Part shown: positions 1 through 8,967 of the stretch, one piece after another
Layout: each line of letters begins with the position of its first letter
How positions within the stretch are numbered: position 1 is the stretch's first letter
From: an uncultured Pontibacter sp.
GTDB taxonomy: Bacteria; Bacteroidota; Bacteroidia; Cytophagales; Hymenobacteraceae
Length of the DNA: 64,000 nucleotides
Direction of reading: 5' to 3'
NCBI RefSeq assembly: GCF_947499215.1
Contig: NZ_CANMNI010000002.1
Span: 682,001 to 746,000, forward strand
The notes under the pieces: model-generated
What the model was told of the DNA's origin: nothing
Databases searched by the model: none
Seen by the model: only the letters and a program-made list of their open reading frames with translations
Program-made: the position numbers and the translations under genes

Positions 1-147
1 CATACGGCTGTTTTCCTTCTGGAGATTTTCAGCTTGGAAGGACTGTCGGCGGCAGTTCCAAAGATTCTGTTGAGTGTGCTGTTCACCGGGGTTGTTATGG
101 TTATCCTACAATTACTGTTCTTCTCCCTTAAGAGAGCGAATAGATGA
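1..147 (+). CDS. mreD: MreD, C-terminal end (partial)
   Basis: The first 147 bases are an open frame cut by the window edge. It encodes about 48 hydrophobic residues rich in Leu, Val and Phe and ends LKRANR before TGA at 145-147. Its stop overlaps the ATG of the PBP2 gene (ATGA, 144-147), which suggests translational coupling. MreD is a small inner-membrane rod-shape protein usually encoded just before mrdA, so the name rests mainly on position and on the transmembrane character. The fragment is too short for a family motif. Confidence 0.7.
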   Translation, partial: HTAVFLLEIFSLEGLSAAVPKILLSVLFTGVVMVILQLLFFSLKRANR

Positions 148-1973
148 ATTATCTCGAAAACAGAAAGTACGTCATACAAGCAATCTTCTTGGCCGTGGGA
201 GTGGTCTACGCGCTGCGCCTGTTTTACATCCAAGTGGTGGACAGCAGCTACAAGCAGGCCGCTGAGACCAATGCTATCAAGACGGTTATCCAATATCCTT
301 TCCGGGGCCTGATCTATGATCGTAACGGCGATTTGCTGGTGCAGAATACGCCCGTGTATGACCTCATGATCGTGCCCAAAGAGGCCCGCAACATCGACAC
401 GCTGCGACTGGCCCAGATGCTTGATATTCCGTTGGAGGACGCCCGCGAACGCTTCAAGAAAGCCCGCGCCTATTCTTGGGTCAAGCCCTCTATCTTTCAG
501 CAGATGTTGAGCACGCAGGATTTTGCCCACATTCAGGACAACCTGATCGATTTCCCCGGCTTCTACATTAATGCCCGGACGGCCCGCGGCTATCCGCACC
601 AGAGTCTGGGGCATGCGCTGGGCTACATCGCCGAAATCAGCCCGAAACAGTTGGAGGATACCTCGTACCAAGGCTATCGTCCCGGTGACTACATCGGCAA
701 AGCAGGTATAGAGATGGCCTACGAAAAGTACCTGATGGGCAAACGTGGTGTCAAGTATAAGATGGTAAACGTGCGCGGGATCGATAAAGGCTCGTTTAAG
801 GACGGTGCTTACGATACACTTTCCATAGCCGGCCAGAACATGGTGAGCACCATCGATCTGGACCTACAGGCATACGGCGAGCACCTGATGAACGGTGCCA
901 AAGGCAGTGTTGTAGCTATAGAGCCAAAGACAGGCGAGATTCTGGCTTACATTTCGGCGCCATTCTACGACCCAAACCTGTTCACCGGCAAAGACTACGG
1001 CAAGAACTACATGGAACTGTTGCAAGACCCGGACAAGACCATGTTCAACCGCCCGATCATGGCCGACCAAAACCCGCCGGGCTCCATCTTTAAACTCACA
1101 CAGGCACTCATCGCGCTGGAGGAAGGCGTGATCAATCCGCGCACAACCTACGCCTGCAACAAGTCGCTGGTGAACTGCCACCCGCACCCCTCGCCGCTTG
1201 ATCTGTATGGTGCGGTACAGCACTCCTGCAACCCGTGGTTCTTCCAAGCCTACAAGGCGCTGATCAACCAAGGCAAGTCGAAGAATACGTTTACCGACAC
1301 CTCGCTGGGCCTGAAAGACTGGCGCGAACATGTGCTAACCTTTGGTTTCGGCAAGAAACTGGGGATAGACATATCAGGTGAGAAATCAGGTATTATCGCC
1401 TCAACCGACCTGTATGACCGGGTGTATGGTAAGAACCGCTGGAAGTACTCTACGATCTACTCACTCAGCATCGGGCAGGGCGAACTGGGCGTAACGCCGC
1501 TGCAGATGGCGAACTTTATGGCCATCATCGCTAACAAAGGCTACTATGTGACCCCGCACCTCATCCGCTCGATTGGCGATGACGGCAAGCCTTTGGCAGA
1601 AAACTACGAGCGCCACTATACCTCTGTAAAACCTCATCACTACGAGCCCATCATAGAAGGCATGGCCGAAGTAGTACGCGCTGGTACGGCCCGCCGTGCC
1701 AATCTAGAGAAAGTAGGTATAGTCGTTTGCGGCAAGACGGGAACGGCCCAAAATCCGCAGGGCCCTGACCACGCCGTATTTGTGGCTTTCGCACCGAAAG
1801 ATGACCCGAAGATCGCCATTGCCGTCTATGTAGAACATGGCAAGTGGGGCGGCCAATCGGCAGCGCCTATCGCCGGTCTGATGATCGAGAAGTACCTGAC
1901 CGACACGGTGACCATGAAGCTACAGGAGAAATGGGTGTTGAGCCGCGAGTATTTGAACATTAAATCGAAGTAA
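144..1973 (+). CDS. mrdA: Penicillin-binding protein 2 (cell elongation transpeptidase)
   Basis: This is a class B penicillin-binding protein of 609 residues, the transpeptidase that cross-links peptidoglycan in the elongasome with RodA. One membrane anchor spans about residues 9-29. A PBP dimerisation region follows to about 230, then the transpeptidase domain. The three active-site motifs are visible: SIFK with Ser314 and Lys317, SCN at 361-363, and KTGTAQ at 531-536. Length and motif order are normal for the family. The gene overlaps mreD by four bases and is followed three bases later by rodA, so mreD-mrdA-rodA is one operon. No defect is seen. Confidence 0.97.
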   Translation: MNYLENRKYVIQAIFLAVGVVYALRLFYIQVVDSSYKQAAETNAIKTVIQYPFRGLIYDRNGDLLVQNTPVYDLMIVPKEARNIDTLRLAQMLDIPLEDARERFKKARAYSWVKPSIFQQMLSTQDFAHIQDNLIDFPGFYINARTARGYPHQSLGHALGYIAEISPKQLEDTSYQGYRPGDYIGKAGIEMAYEKYLMGKRGVKYKMVNVRGIDKGSFKDGAYDTLSIAGQNMVSTIDLDLQAYGEHLMNGAKGSVVAIEPKTGEILAYISAPFYDPNLFTGKDYGKNYMELLQDPDKTMFNRPIMADQNPPGSIFKLTQALIALEEGVINPRTTYACNKSLVNCHPHPSPLDLYGAVQHSCNPWFFQAYKALINQGKSKNTFTDTSLGLKDWREHVLTFGFGKKLGIDISGEKSGIIASTDLYDRVYGKNRWKYSTIYSLSIGQGELGVTPLQMANFMAIIANKGYYVTPHLIRSIGDDGKPLAENYERHYTSVKPHHYEPIIEGMAEVVRAGTARRANLEKVGIVVCGKTGTAQNPQGPDHAVFVAFAPKDDPKIAIAVYVEHGKWGGQSAAPIAGLMIEKYLTDTVTMKLQEKWVLSREYLNIKSK

Positions 1974-1976
1974 GGT

Positions 1977-3302
1977 ATGCCAGCAACAGGACATCGTGTG
2001 ATAGGAGGAAAGATCGTGCAGCCAAGCAGCCGCCGTCAGTCAACCAGCGTGTTCGGGAACTTGGACTGGTTTACCGTGCTCATCTACTTTGTACTGGTGG
2101 CTTTGGGCTGGATGAACATCTACGCCGTGGTTTACAGCCCCGACAATGTGGTCAACATCTTCAGTTTCGACATCAACTCAGGCAAACAGCTAGTGTGGAT
2201 AGGCACCGGCGTAATTCTAATGATCGTCCTCTTGGTTGTTGACAACAAGGTATACGAACACCTCGCCTACCCCATTTACGGCGCTATAATCCTGCTGCTG
2301 CTCTTTACCTTAGCCGTGGCAAACCCGGTAGCGGGCTCCCGCTCTTGGCTAGATCTGGGAGGCGGTATACGCCTGCAACCAGCTGAGCTCGCGAAGTTTG
2401 CCACCGCATTGGCTATCTCTAAATTTCTGAGCAATGTGAGCCTTCGTCAGCAGAAGATGAAGGACCAGATGATCTTGGCGGCCATTACCTTTTTGCCGGC
2501 TGTTATCATCATTCTGCAAAACGAAACGGGTTCAGCCCTCGTATTTGGCGCCTTTATTCTAGCCTTCTTCCGCGAAGGCATGTCGCCGCTTATCCTCATA
2601 ATCGGCGGTTCTGCTGCTGCTATTTTCATCCTGACGCTACTAGTGCCCAAGCTATACCTGCTGATCGGCATTGCCGCGCTCATGGGCCTCGCCATGTTCT
2701 TGGACTACCGCCTCATGCGCCGTTTTAAGACCATGATTGCGCTATTTGTACTAGTGGTGGGCATGGTGTTCAGTGTGGACTACTTTGTGAACGATATCCT
2801 GCAGCCGCACCAACAAAACCGCATCAAGGCGCTCATCAACCCGGAGGCTGATCCACTGGGCTATGGCTGGAACGTAACCCAGTCGAAGATCGCCATTGGC
2901 TCGGGTGGTTTCTGGGGTAAGGGCTTCTTGGAGGGTACACAGACTAAATTCGACTTCGTACCGGAGCAAAGTACCGACTTTATCTTCTGCACCATCGGGG
3001 AGGAGCATGGCTGGGTCGGCAGCACCATTCTGATCGCGCTGTTCCTGCTACTCATGATGCGCATCGTCTTTTTGGCAGAGCGCCAAAAGTCCGTTTTTGG
3101 CCGCACCTATGGCTACTGTGTAGTCTCGGTCATCTTCTTCCATTTCGTCATCAACGTTGGCATGACCATCGGTTTAGCACCGGTGGTAGGTATTCCCCTG
3201 CCTTTCTTTAGCTACGGCGGTTCCTCGCTGTGGTCCTTTACGATCCTGCTATTCATTCTGCTGGCCATTGACGCGAACAGGAATAGAGAATTGGTAAGGT
3301 AA
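1977..3302 (+). CDS. rodA: RodA, SEDS peptidoglycan glycosyltransferase
   Basis: This polytopic SEDS-family glycosyltransferase of 441 residues polymerises lipid II in partnership with PBP2. Landmarks are SRSWLDLGG near residue 121, QPAELAK at 134-140, PEQSTDFIF at 328-336 followed by EEHGW, and the C-terminal YGGSS segment. These match RodA/FtsW signatures. About 30 polar residues precede the first membrane helix, longer than in many RodA proteins, so a later start cannot be excluded. The usual QPDxGT motif appears as QNETGSAL near residue 181. It begins three bases after mrdA and ends at a strong terminator, closing the operon. Confidence 0.96.
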   Translation: MPATGHRVIGGKIVQPSSRRQSTSVFGNLDWFTVLIYFVLVALGWMNIYAVVYSPDNVVNIFSFDINSGKQLVWIGTGVILMIVLLVVDNKVYEHLAYPIYGAIILLLLFTLAVANPVAGSRSWLDLGGGIRLQPAELAKFATALAISKFLSNVSLRQQKMKDQMILAAITFLPAVIIILQNETGSALVFGAFILAFFREGMSPLILIIGGSAAAIFILTLLVPKLYLLIGIAALMGLAMFLDYRLMRRFKTMIALFVLVVGMVFSVDYFVNDILQPHQQNRIKALINPEADPLGYGWNVTQSKIAIGSGGFWGKGFLEGTQTKFDFVPEQSTDFIFCTIGEEHGWVGSTILIALFLLLMMRIVFLAERQKSVFGRTYGYCVVSVIFFHFVINVGMTIGLAPVVGIPLPFFSYGGSSLWSFTILLFILLAIDANRNRELVR

Positions 3303-3337
3303 GGTACAGTCCACATTATTCATTGCAATTCATTTGT

Positions 3338-3392
3338 AATCAGCAAGCCCTTGCAGAAGCATCTATCCTTCTGCAAGGGCTTGCTGATTTAT
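3338..3392 (+). terminator. Terminator after rodA
   Basis: This is a perfect 22-bp inverted repeat, with arms 3338-3359 and 3368-3389 and an eight-base loop. The arms carry CAGCAAGCCCTTGCAG. The T-tract afterwards is weak, so the stem itself is the main evidence. It closes the mreD-mrdA-rodA operon. Confidence 0.8.
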
Positions 3393-3591
3393 CGCGTTTA
3401 CAAATTCAACGGACCAGATATTCCAATGAAGTTATCTGGGTTATCCTCGAGCGCTTATACCCACAACAGCTTGGCCCGGAAAAACAGGCCGTCCACTAAG
3501 TTGCTGTTGTCAGACTTCACCTTTGAAAACACAAAACGTTAGCATCAAATAGTGAAGCAAAAACTAACAGCCACCTTAAAAACAAAATAAA

Positions 3592-3876
3592 ATGCCTAAG
3601 TATGTAATTGAAAGAGAGGTTCCGGGCGCCGGCAGCTTGTCACAGGAACAGCTGCAAGCCATCTCACAGACTTCCTGTGGCGTACTGGATAACATGGGCC
3701 CCAAAATACAATGGGTACACAGTTACGTGACGGATGACAAGATCTATTGCGTTTACAATGCACCGAACGAGGAAATGGTGCGGGAGCACGCAAAGCAAGG
3801 CGGTTTTCCGGCAAACTCTGTAAAAAGAGTACATGCCATGATAGATCCGGTCTCTGCAGAGCAACCCGTTTCGTAA
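3592..3876 (+). CDS. DUF4242 family protein
   Basis: This is a 94-residue soluble protein beginning MPKYVIEREVPGAG, a typical start of DUF4242 proteins. These are small ferredoxin-fold proteins, and some relatives bind nickel. The middle carries SYVTDDKIYCVYNAPNE, matching the family's core strand pattern, and it ends with a conserved-looking RVHAMIDP. There is no signal peptide or membrane segment. It stands alone between the rodA terminator and a converging gene. The family call comes from recognised sequence style; the biochemical role is unknown. The AT-rich upstream sequence has no clear Shine-Dalgarno. Confidence 0.75.
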   Translation: MPKYVIEREVPGAGSLSQEQLQAISQTSCGVLDNMGPKIQWVHSYVTDDKIYCVYNAPNEEMVREHAKQGGFPANSVKRVHAMIDPVSAEQPVS

Positions 3877-4019
3877 GCCCAGATGTGAATTTAAAACCAG
3901 ACGGGATAGCAGCTAAACGCTGTTACCTATGTAAAAGCTGAAATGCATAGACATGCTGGCTGAGCGCCAGTAATAGGTATGGCTTTGTCTCATCTGCCCA
4001 ACACAGCTTAACGATTTCT

Positions 4020-5126
4020 TCAGGAGCTATACCTGACCTTCGAAGTGTAGGTAGGCTTCGTAATGGTCTGTCCGGTTTTAGGGTTGATGAAGTGTACCTT
4101 CCCCTGCCGCAGTAGCCGCTCATATGCCAGCTTATAGTTCTCTAGGATATAATGTGTGCCGATGCTGTGCTTTTCATACACCTGCTGCAAGGCCATGTTA
4201 TTGTACATACTAGCTTTTTGCAAAAGTTCCTGCACTAAATTGGAAATGGAATATTTGTAGTGCTCATGAAAAAGTGAAGTTTGCTGCATTTTGAGGTTTG
4301 CCCCAAACAAGGGCACCCCATCCTCTTGCACATCGCTATACGCCTGCATCAACTCTTTCAGCCTAAGGTGAGCAATTGCCGACTTAGTTGCTGATACAAG
4401 ATAGTAACTTGATTGGGCCTTGTCCGAATGATTCACCCTAAACCTAAAAACATGGCACCCTTTCTCTTTGAGAAGACTATCAAAGTTGTCTAACAGAAAC
4501 TCTTCTCTCCTATCTGTATTTTTCGTTTTTTTTTGAAATTCCTTAATTTGGGTAAGGCGATCTCCAAAATGCTCAGACAAGGGACTATCCGGCTTTGCTT
4601 TTTTCAGGGCAATTCTCATGTCTTCCAAAGGAAAGAACATGAACAAATCGGCTTGCTCATCCATAGCGGCACGAAACAACATTTCCAGTGAACAGGAATC
4701 TTTAAAAGGGTTGAGAAAGCCGACTAAATGAGGGCCAGCCTCTAACAATTCCTGCAAGAGCGCTTCATCATGCAGTACAACAGGTGGGTGTTGCAACTCC
4801 TGAAGAAAAGGATGTTGCTTTATACGTTCCTGCAATTCGGCTAAGGCAGACTTGTCCGCATCATATAAAACCACCTGCGTTCCCTGATTTAAATCAAGCC
4901 GGCTATTTGTGCTGCTGTATACCTGCCGCAGCCATTGTACGGTAGCGAGAGTTGGTTCATGGCCGTCCATGCCTGCTAGCAAATCCAAGCAAAGCACAGG
5001 TGCTGTAGCTTTTGATTCGAGTAACAAACTGGTTACAAAAATCTCAAAAACACGTGGCAGCAACTCCAATTTTATCTCCGAAGCTGTTCGTTCAGTTTTA
5101 AAGAAGTTGTTGGTTGCTGTGGTCAT
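4020..5126 (-). CDS. TcmP-like (three-Cys-motif partner) protein
   Basis: This is a 368-residue soluble protein that resembles the TcmP family, a methyltransferase-fold group normally encoded beside a three-Cys-motif Gp37/68-like protein. Supporting features are an N-terminal helix with Lys19, a LDLLAG motif at 47-52 where TcmP has a DLFAG-type SAM-site motif, an NPF motif at 139-141 in place of DPF, and YYLVSATKS at 241-249. The C-terminal 100 residues are helical and basic. The glycine-rich SAM loop is degenerate (AGMDGHEP), so activity is uncertain. No partner gene lies nearby. It sits next to two tRNA genes, a common site for acquired genes. The family call is tentative. Confidence 0.5.
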   Translation of the reverse strand: MTTATNNFFKTERTASEIKLELLPRVFEIFVTSLLLESKATAPVLCLDLLAGMDGHEPTLATVQWLRQVYSSTNSRLDLNQGTQVVLYDADKSALAELQERIKQHPFLQELQHPPVVLHDEALLQELLEAGPHLVGFLNPFKDSCSLEMLFRAAMDEQADLFMFFPLEDMRIALKKAKPDSPLSEHFGDRLTQIKEFQKKTKNTDRREEFLLDNFDSLLKEKGCHVFRFRVNHSDKAQSSYYLVSATKSAIAHLRLKELMQAYSDVQEDGVPLFGANLKMQQTSLFHEHYKYSISNLVQELLQKASMYNNMALQQVYEKHSIGTHYILENYKLAYERLLRQGKVHFINPKTGQTITKPTYTSKVRYSS

Positions 5127-5218
5127 GTATGGCGGTATTACGGGGTAACGCGTGCCTTAGCTTTACGTATGGGCACTTTTTTGTTGCTCGTTTGTTACTT
5201 AGGCAAAACAAACCCAAT

Positions 5219-5256
5219 AAAAAAGCCCTTGCAACTTCCGTTACAAGGGCTTTTCT
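5219..5256 (-). terminator. Terminator downstream of the tRNA pair
   Basis: An inverted repeat AAAAGCCCTTG (5221-5231) / CAAGGGCTTTT (5244-5254) encloses a 12-base loop that can pair further inward. Read leftward it follows tRNA-Leu by 14 bases and ends in a U-tract. Confidence 0.8.
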
Positions 5257-5269
5257 ACAGTTTATTCAG

Positions 5270-5353
5270 TACCAGGAGCGGGAATCGAACCCGCACGAGC
5301 TTGCGCTCACAAGATTTTAAGTCTTGCGTGTCTACCAGTTCCACCATCCCGGC
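5270..5353 (-). tRNA. tRNA-Leu (anticodon UAA)
   Basis: This 84-base class II tRNA is read leftward. The acceptor stem GCCGGGA pairs with TCCTGGT, including two G-U pairs. The anticodon stem CAAGA/TCTTG holds the loop CTTAAAA, which gives anticodon UAA. A long variable arm and a T arm GCGGG-TTCGATT-CCCGC follow. The discriminator is A. CCA is not encoded. It decodes UUA and UUG leucine codons. Confidence 0.96.
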
Positions 5354-5384
5354 GCCTTCCGAAACGTTTTCCGGAGGGGTGACT

Positions 5385-5418
5385 TTAAAAAACAAAGACG
5401 TTGCTTACACAACGTCTT
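5385..5418 (-). terminator. Hairpin between the two tRNA genes
   Basis: A stem AAGACGTTG/CAACGTCTT (5395-5418) has a six-base loop. On the minus strand it is followed by a T-rich run (5385-5394). It lies between tRNA-Gly and tRNA-Leu, so it may terminate tRNA-Gly separately or mark processing of a joint transcript. Confidence 0.6.
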
Positions 5419-5437
5419 CATCAATTTGCCTTTTTTG

Positions 5438-5510
5438 AGCGGGAGACGAGGTTCGAACTCGCGACCTCGACCTTGGCAAGGTCGCGCTCTACCAACTGAG
5501 CTACTCCCGC
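5438..5510 (-). tRNA. tRNA-Gly (anticodon GCC)
   Basis: This 73-base tRNA is read leftward. The acceptor stem GCGGGAG pairs with CTCCCGC. The D arm is AGCTCAGTTGGTAGAGC, the anticodon stem CGACC/GGTCG has loop TTGCCAA giving GCC, and the T arm has loop TTCGAAC. The discriminator is U and CCA is not encoded. It decodes GGC and GGU glycine codons. Confidence 0.97.
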
Positions 5511-5677
5511 TTTAAGTCATTCCCTAAACCCCCTTAGCGATTTAGTGATACAAAGATATAGACAAAATTTCAGAAGTCAAGAGACAGGGCTAAAATTTTC
5601 CATCACTTTTTCTTTTTGCACTGATTTTCAGCGAGAAAATTTTCAGAAAATCTTCGTCCTATACCCCACTATACCTT

Positions 5678-8308
5678 CTAGCGTACCACTTCGCCTTTAT
5701 CTTTTAACAACAATTTGAGCTCGTTGAGTTTCAAAAGTGCCTCTACAGGGGTAATGGTGTTAATATCGAGTTGCTCCATGAGCTCCTTCACACGCTGCAG
5801 CTGCGGATCCTGTAGCTCGAACATGCTCAGCTGGTAGTTGTTCTTGGGAGCCGACTTCATCCGCTGCTTCGGTGCATGCTCCGATACCTTCTCTTTCTCG
5901 AGGTGGTGCATGATCTCGTCGGCGCGCAGCACCACACTGTTTGGCATACCGGCCATTTGGGCCACATGTATACCGAAGCTGTGCTCGCTACCGCCCTCTA
6001 CTAGTTTGCGCATAAACAGGATCTTGCCCCCCGCCTCTTTCACCGACACGTTGAAGTTTTTCACACGCGGAAAGTCCTCGGCCAATTGGTTGAGCTCGTG
6101 GTAATGCGTAGCAAAAAGCGTTTTGGACCGGAACTTCGGGTGGTTGTGCAGGTGCTCCACAATGGCCCATGCTATGGAAATGCCGTCGTAGGTACTCGTA
6201 CCGCGGCCAATTTCGTCCATCAGCACTAGGCTGCGGTCCGAGAGGTTGTTGAGAATGCTTGCCGTCTCTGTCATCTCCACCATAAAGGTCGATTCGCCCT
6301 TCGAGAGATTATCCGAAGCGCCCACGCGGGTAAAGATCTTATCGATGATGCCGATATTGGCAGCTTCGGCCGGCACAAAGCAACCGATCTGCGCCATCAG
6401 CACGATCAGGGCCGTTTGGCGTAGCAAAGCACTCTTACCGGCCATGTTCGGACCTGTGATGATGATCACCTGCTGCTCTTCGTTGTCGAGGTAGATGTCA
6501 TTGGGCACGTACTCCTCCCCCAGCGGCAGTTGCTTTTCGATAACCGGGTGGCGGCCTTTCTTGATGTCGAGTACATGACTGTCGCTCACCTCTGGCTTCA
6601 CATAGTTTCCAGCCACAGCTATACCTGCAAAAGCACTCAGACAGTCAATCACGGCGATGACTTTAGCGTTTTGCTGTATCTGCCCCACGTAGTCCATGGC
6701 TTGCAACACTAATTCGTTGAACAGGCTGAACTCAATGGTATAGATGCGCTCCTCCGCATTCAGTATCTTCTCTTCGTAGGTCTTCAACTCCTCGGTGATG
6801 TAGCGCTCGGCGTTTACCAGTGTCTGTTTGCGAATCCAGCTGGCCGGCACCTTGTCTTTGTGGGCGTGTGTAACCTCGAGGTAGTAGCCAAACACCTTGT
6901 TATAGGCGATTTTCAGAGAGCTAATACCCGTATTCTTTACCTCTCGTTGTTGCAATTGGGCCAGATAGTCTTTACCCGAAAAAGCGATCTGCCGTAGTTC
7001 GTCCAGTTCCTCGTTCACGCCGTCGTTGATCATGTTGCCCTGATTGGTGAGCATCGGAGCATCCGGCTTCAGGATGTTCTTGATCTCTTCACGCAGCCCA
7101 TCGCATGGGGCCAACTGATCAGCCAATTTCACAAGAGCAGGTATACCGCTGGCGGCCAGCATTTTCTTGATCGGCTGGATCGCGTCTAGTGCTTTGGCCA
7201 GCTGCATCATCTCCCGCGGGTTCACACGGCGCACGGCTACTTTGGAGATAAGTCGCTCGAGGTCGTTGATTTGCTTCAGGTGCAGATATAGCTCATCGAG
7301 CAACTCGCTGTGCTTGGTCAGGGCCTCTACCGTGTCTAGGCGACGCTTGATTTGCACCACATCCTTCAGTGGTAGCACCACCCATTTTTTGAGCAAACGG
7401 GCACCCATTGGCGTGGTGGTCTGGTCGAGTATTTGGATCAATGGCACGCCATCCTGATTTTGTGGATATACCAGCTCGAGATTGCGCACGGTGAAGCGAT
7501 CGAGCCATACGTACTTGTCCTCCTCCAGTCGGGAGATGGTGGCAATGTGGCTGATCTCGTTGTGGTGCGTTTCGGAGAGGTAATGCAGAATCGCACCTGC
7601 TGACGTAATCGACTCCTGCATCCCTTCTATACCAAAGCCTTTGAGTGAGGTCGTATTAAAATGCCGTGTCAGCGACTCGTAAGCAAAGTCGTAACTGAAC
7701 ACCCATTCTTCGAGGGCATAGTAACGGAAGTCGGGACCATAGCTCTGAAAGAAAGTCTCTTTCTCACGCTTGCAAAACAGCACTTCCGCAGGCGCAAGAC
7801 TTTGCAGCAATTTGCCCACGTAGTTCTTGTCACCCTGCGCCGTGATGAATTCGCCTGTGGAGATATCCAGAAAAGAAACCCCAGCCTCGGTTTTGCCGAA
7901 ATGTATGGCTGCCAAGTAGTTGTTGCTGCGCCGCTCGAGCACTTGGTCATTGAAAGACACGCCAGGTGTTACTAGCTCGGTCACACCACGCTTTACGATG
8001 CCTTTCACCGATTTCGGATCTTCGAGCTGGTCACAAATGGCGACACGCTCCCCGGCACGCACCAGTTTAGGCAAGTAGGTATCGAGGGAGTGGTGTGGAA
8101 AACCGGCCAGCGCCGTCTCAGAGCTTGAGCCAGCACCACGCTTGGTCAGCACGATGTCCAGTATCTTGCTCGCCCTCACGGCGTCTTCGCCGAAGGTTTC
8201 GTAAAAGTCCCCTACCCTGAATAGCAACAGCGCTCCCGGATGTTTCGCCTTAATGGCATTGTACTGTTTCATCAGTGGGGTTACTGTGCCGTTGTCTCCT
8301 CCTTTCAT
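5678..8308 (-). CDS. mutS: DNA mismatch repair protein MutS
   Basis: This is an 876-residue MutS, the ATP-dependent sensor of mismatched DNA. The N-terminal mismatch-binding Phe-x-Glu is present (F35, E37 in GDFYETFG). Connector, lever and clamp domains follow. The ATPase domain holds Walker A GPNMAGKS at 619-626, Walker B LVLMDEIGRG near 694-703, and the FATHYHEL switch. The C-terminal helix-turn-helix region is intact. The length is normal. The start at 8308 is the first Met before the conserved TPLMKQY. It is a single gene with repeats upstream; no partner mutL is in the window. Confidence 0.98.
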   Translation of the reverse strand: MKGGDNGTVTPLMKQYNAIKAKHPGALLLFRVGDFYETFGEDAVRASKILDIVLTKRGAGSSSETALAGFPHHSLDTYLPKLVRAGERVAICDQLEDPKSVKGIVKRGVTELVTPGVSFNDQVLERRSNNYLAAIHFGKTEAGVSFLDISTGEFITAQGDKNYVGKLLQSLAPAEVLFCKREKETFFQSYGPDFRYYALEEWVFSYDFAYESLTRHFNTTSLKGFGIEGMQESITSAGAILHYLSETHHNEISHIATISRLEEDKYVWLDRFTVRNLELVYPQNQDGVPLIQILDQTTTPMGARLLKKWVVLPLKDVVQIKRRLDTVEALTKHSELLDELYLHLKQINDLERLISKVAVRRVNPREMMQLAKALDAIQPIKKMLAASGIPALVKLADQLAPCDGLREEIKNILKPDAPMLTNQGNMINDGVNEELDELRQIAFSGKDYLAQLQQREVKNTGISSLKIAYNKVFGYYLEVTHAHKDKVPASWIRKQTLVNAERYITEELKTYEEKILNAEERIYTIEFSLFNELVLQAMDYVGQIQQNAKVIAVIDCLSAFAGIAVAGNYVKPEVSDSHVLDIKKGRHPVIEKQLPLGEEYVPNDIYLDNEEQQVIIITGPNMAGKSALLRQTALIVLMAQIGCFVPAEAANIGIIDKIFTRVGASDNLSKGESTFMVEMTETASILNNLSDRSLVLMDEIGRGTSTYDGISIAWAIVEHLHNHPKFRSKTLFATHYHELNQLAEDFPRVKNFNVSVKEAGGKILFMRKLVEGGSEHSFGIHVAQMAGMPNSVVLRADEIMHHLEKEKVSEHAPKQRMKSAPKNNYQLSMFELQDPQLQRVKELMEQLDINTITPVEALLKLNELKLLLKDKGEVVR

Positions 8309-8365
8309 ACCTGTATATTTTTGGTGGGATATGATCCCGGTTAATCTTTATTGTAATGATATTAC

Positions 8366-8392
8366 CATGGCGCGAGCGTCCACGCTCGTGAC
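8366..8392. repeat. REP-like palindrome, copy A
   Basis: GCGCGAGCGT-CC-ACGCTCGTG forms a near-perfect hairpin. Its pattern GCGAGC..(C/G)CA(C/G)CT.GTG is shared with the inverted pair at 41355-41423, which suggests one dispersed family. Confidence 0.5.
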
Positions 8393-8870
8393 TACTATTG
8401 TGGGGCCTCTGGCCCCCTTGGGTTTATACCGCAAGTTTAGCGGAAGCGTAACTTGTGGTTATACTAAGGCCAGTTTGCAACTGGCGTAGTGGCGGCTATA
8501 GTGTTTGGCAACTACGCTTGTTTTATAGCTTGGCTTGGCCAGCCGGGCTTCACTTTTTTCCTTGATGAAAAAAGTAAGCAAAAAAATCAAGACGATTTTA
8601 AACTCGCTGACCGCTCTTGATAGGGGGCCCCTTCCCCCAACACAAAATCGTCGTTGGTGCACCGGGCACAGCTACATGCTTTGTAGGCTCAGTTAGAGTT
8701 ACTTGACAATGCGTGCAAGTGGTATGTATGGTCTGCGCTACAGGGCTTATACCTATGCAGTGGCAACTATGATTCCCCGCCTAAGACAAGGCGGGGTTAA
8801 GGGCGGTTGGACCCAGCATTGCAAAATAATTGTATCAGCTACGGAGCTTTAGACAGAGCAATGACGGAAA

Positions 8871-8900
8871 GTCCCCTCCTCGGAGGGGCAGGGGTGGGTT
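8871..8900 (+). repeat. G-rich dispersed element, copy 1
   Basis: CCCCTCCTCGGAGGGGCAGG continues into GGTGGGTT. A second copy with a few changes lies at 19416-19445. The first half is itself a hairpin (CCCCTCC/GGAGGGG). Confidence 0.6.
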
Positions 8901-8967
8901 AATCGTGCACAAGAATCCTTAAATTCCCAAAATCCTGTAAATCCTGATTCAGACAGCCCTTTCTTTG

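Larger units (their letters stand above)
8341..8900. repeat. Non-coding repeat-rich block between mutS and the SpoU gene
   Basis: No believable gene occupies this stretch. Instead it holds stacked short inverted repeats: CGAGCGT/ACGCTCG (8373-8388), CCAGTT/AACTGG (8470-8484), GCGTAGT/ACTACGC (8484-8490 and 8511-8517), CTTTTTTC/GAAAAAAG (8553-8574) and GACGATTTT/AAAATCGTC (8591-8599 and 8644-8652). It ends with a G-rich element shared with 19.4 kb. The pattern looks like a mosaic of small dispersed repeats rather than gene remains. Confidence 0.65.

Noticed and set aside
3351..3542. 63-codon plus-strand frame after rodA
   Set aside because: It starts inside the right part of the rodA terminator stem and has no family similarity or ribosome-binding site.
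4020..5510. Genomic island integrated at the tRNA genes
   Set aside because: No integrase and no visible direct repeat of a tRNA end on the far side of the TcmP-like gene. Kept only as a speculation.
5114..5515. Several frames over the tRNA genes
   Set aside because: They are translations of tRNA-Leu and tRNA-Gly sequence and terminators.
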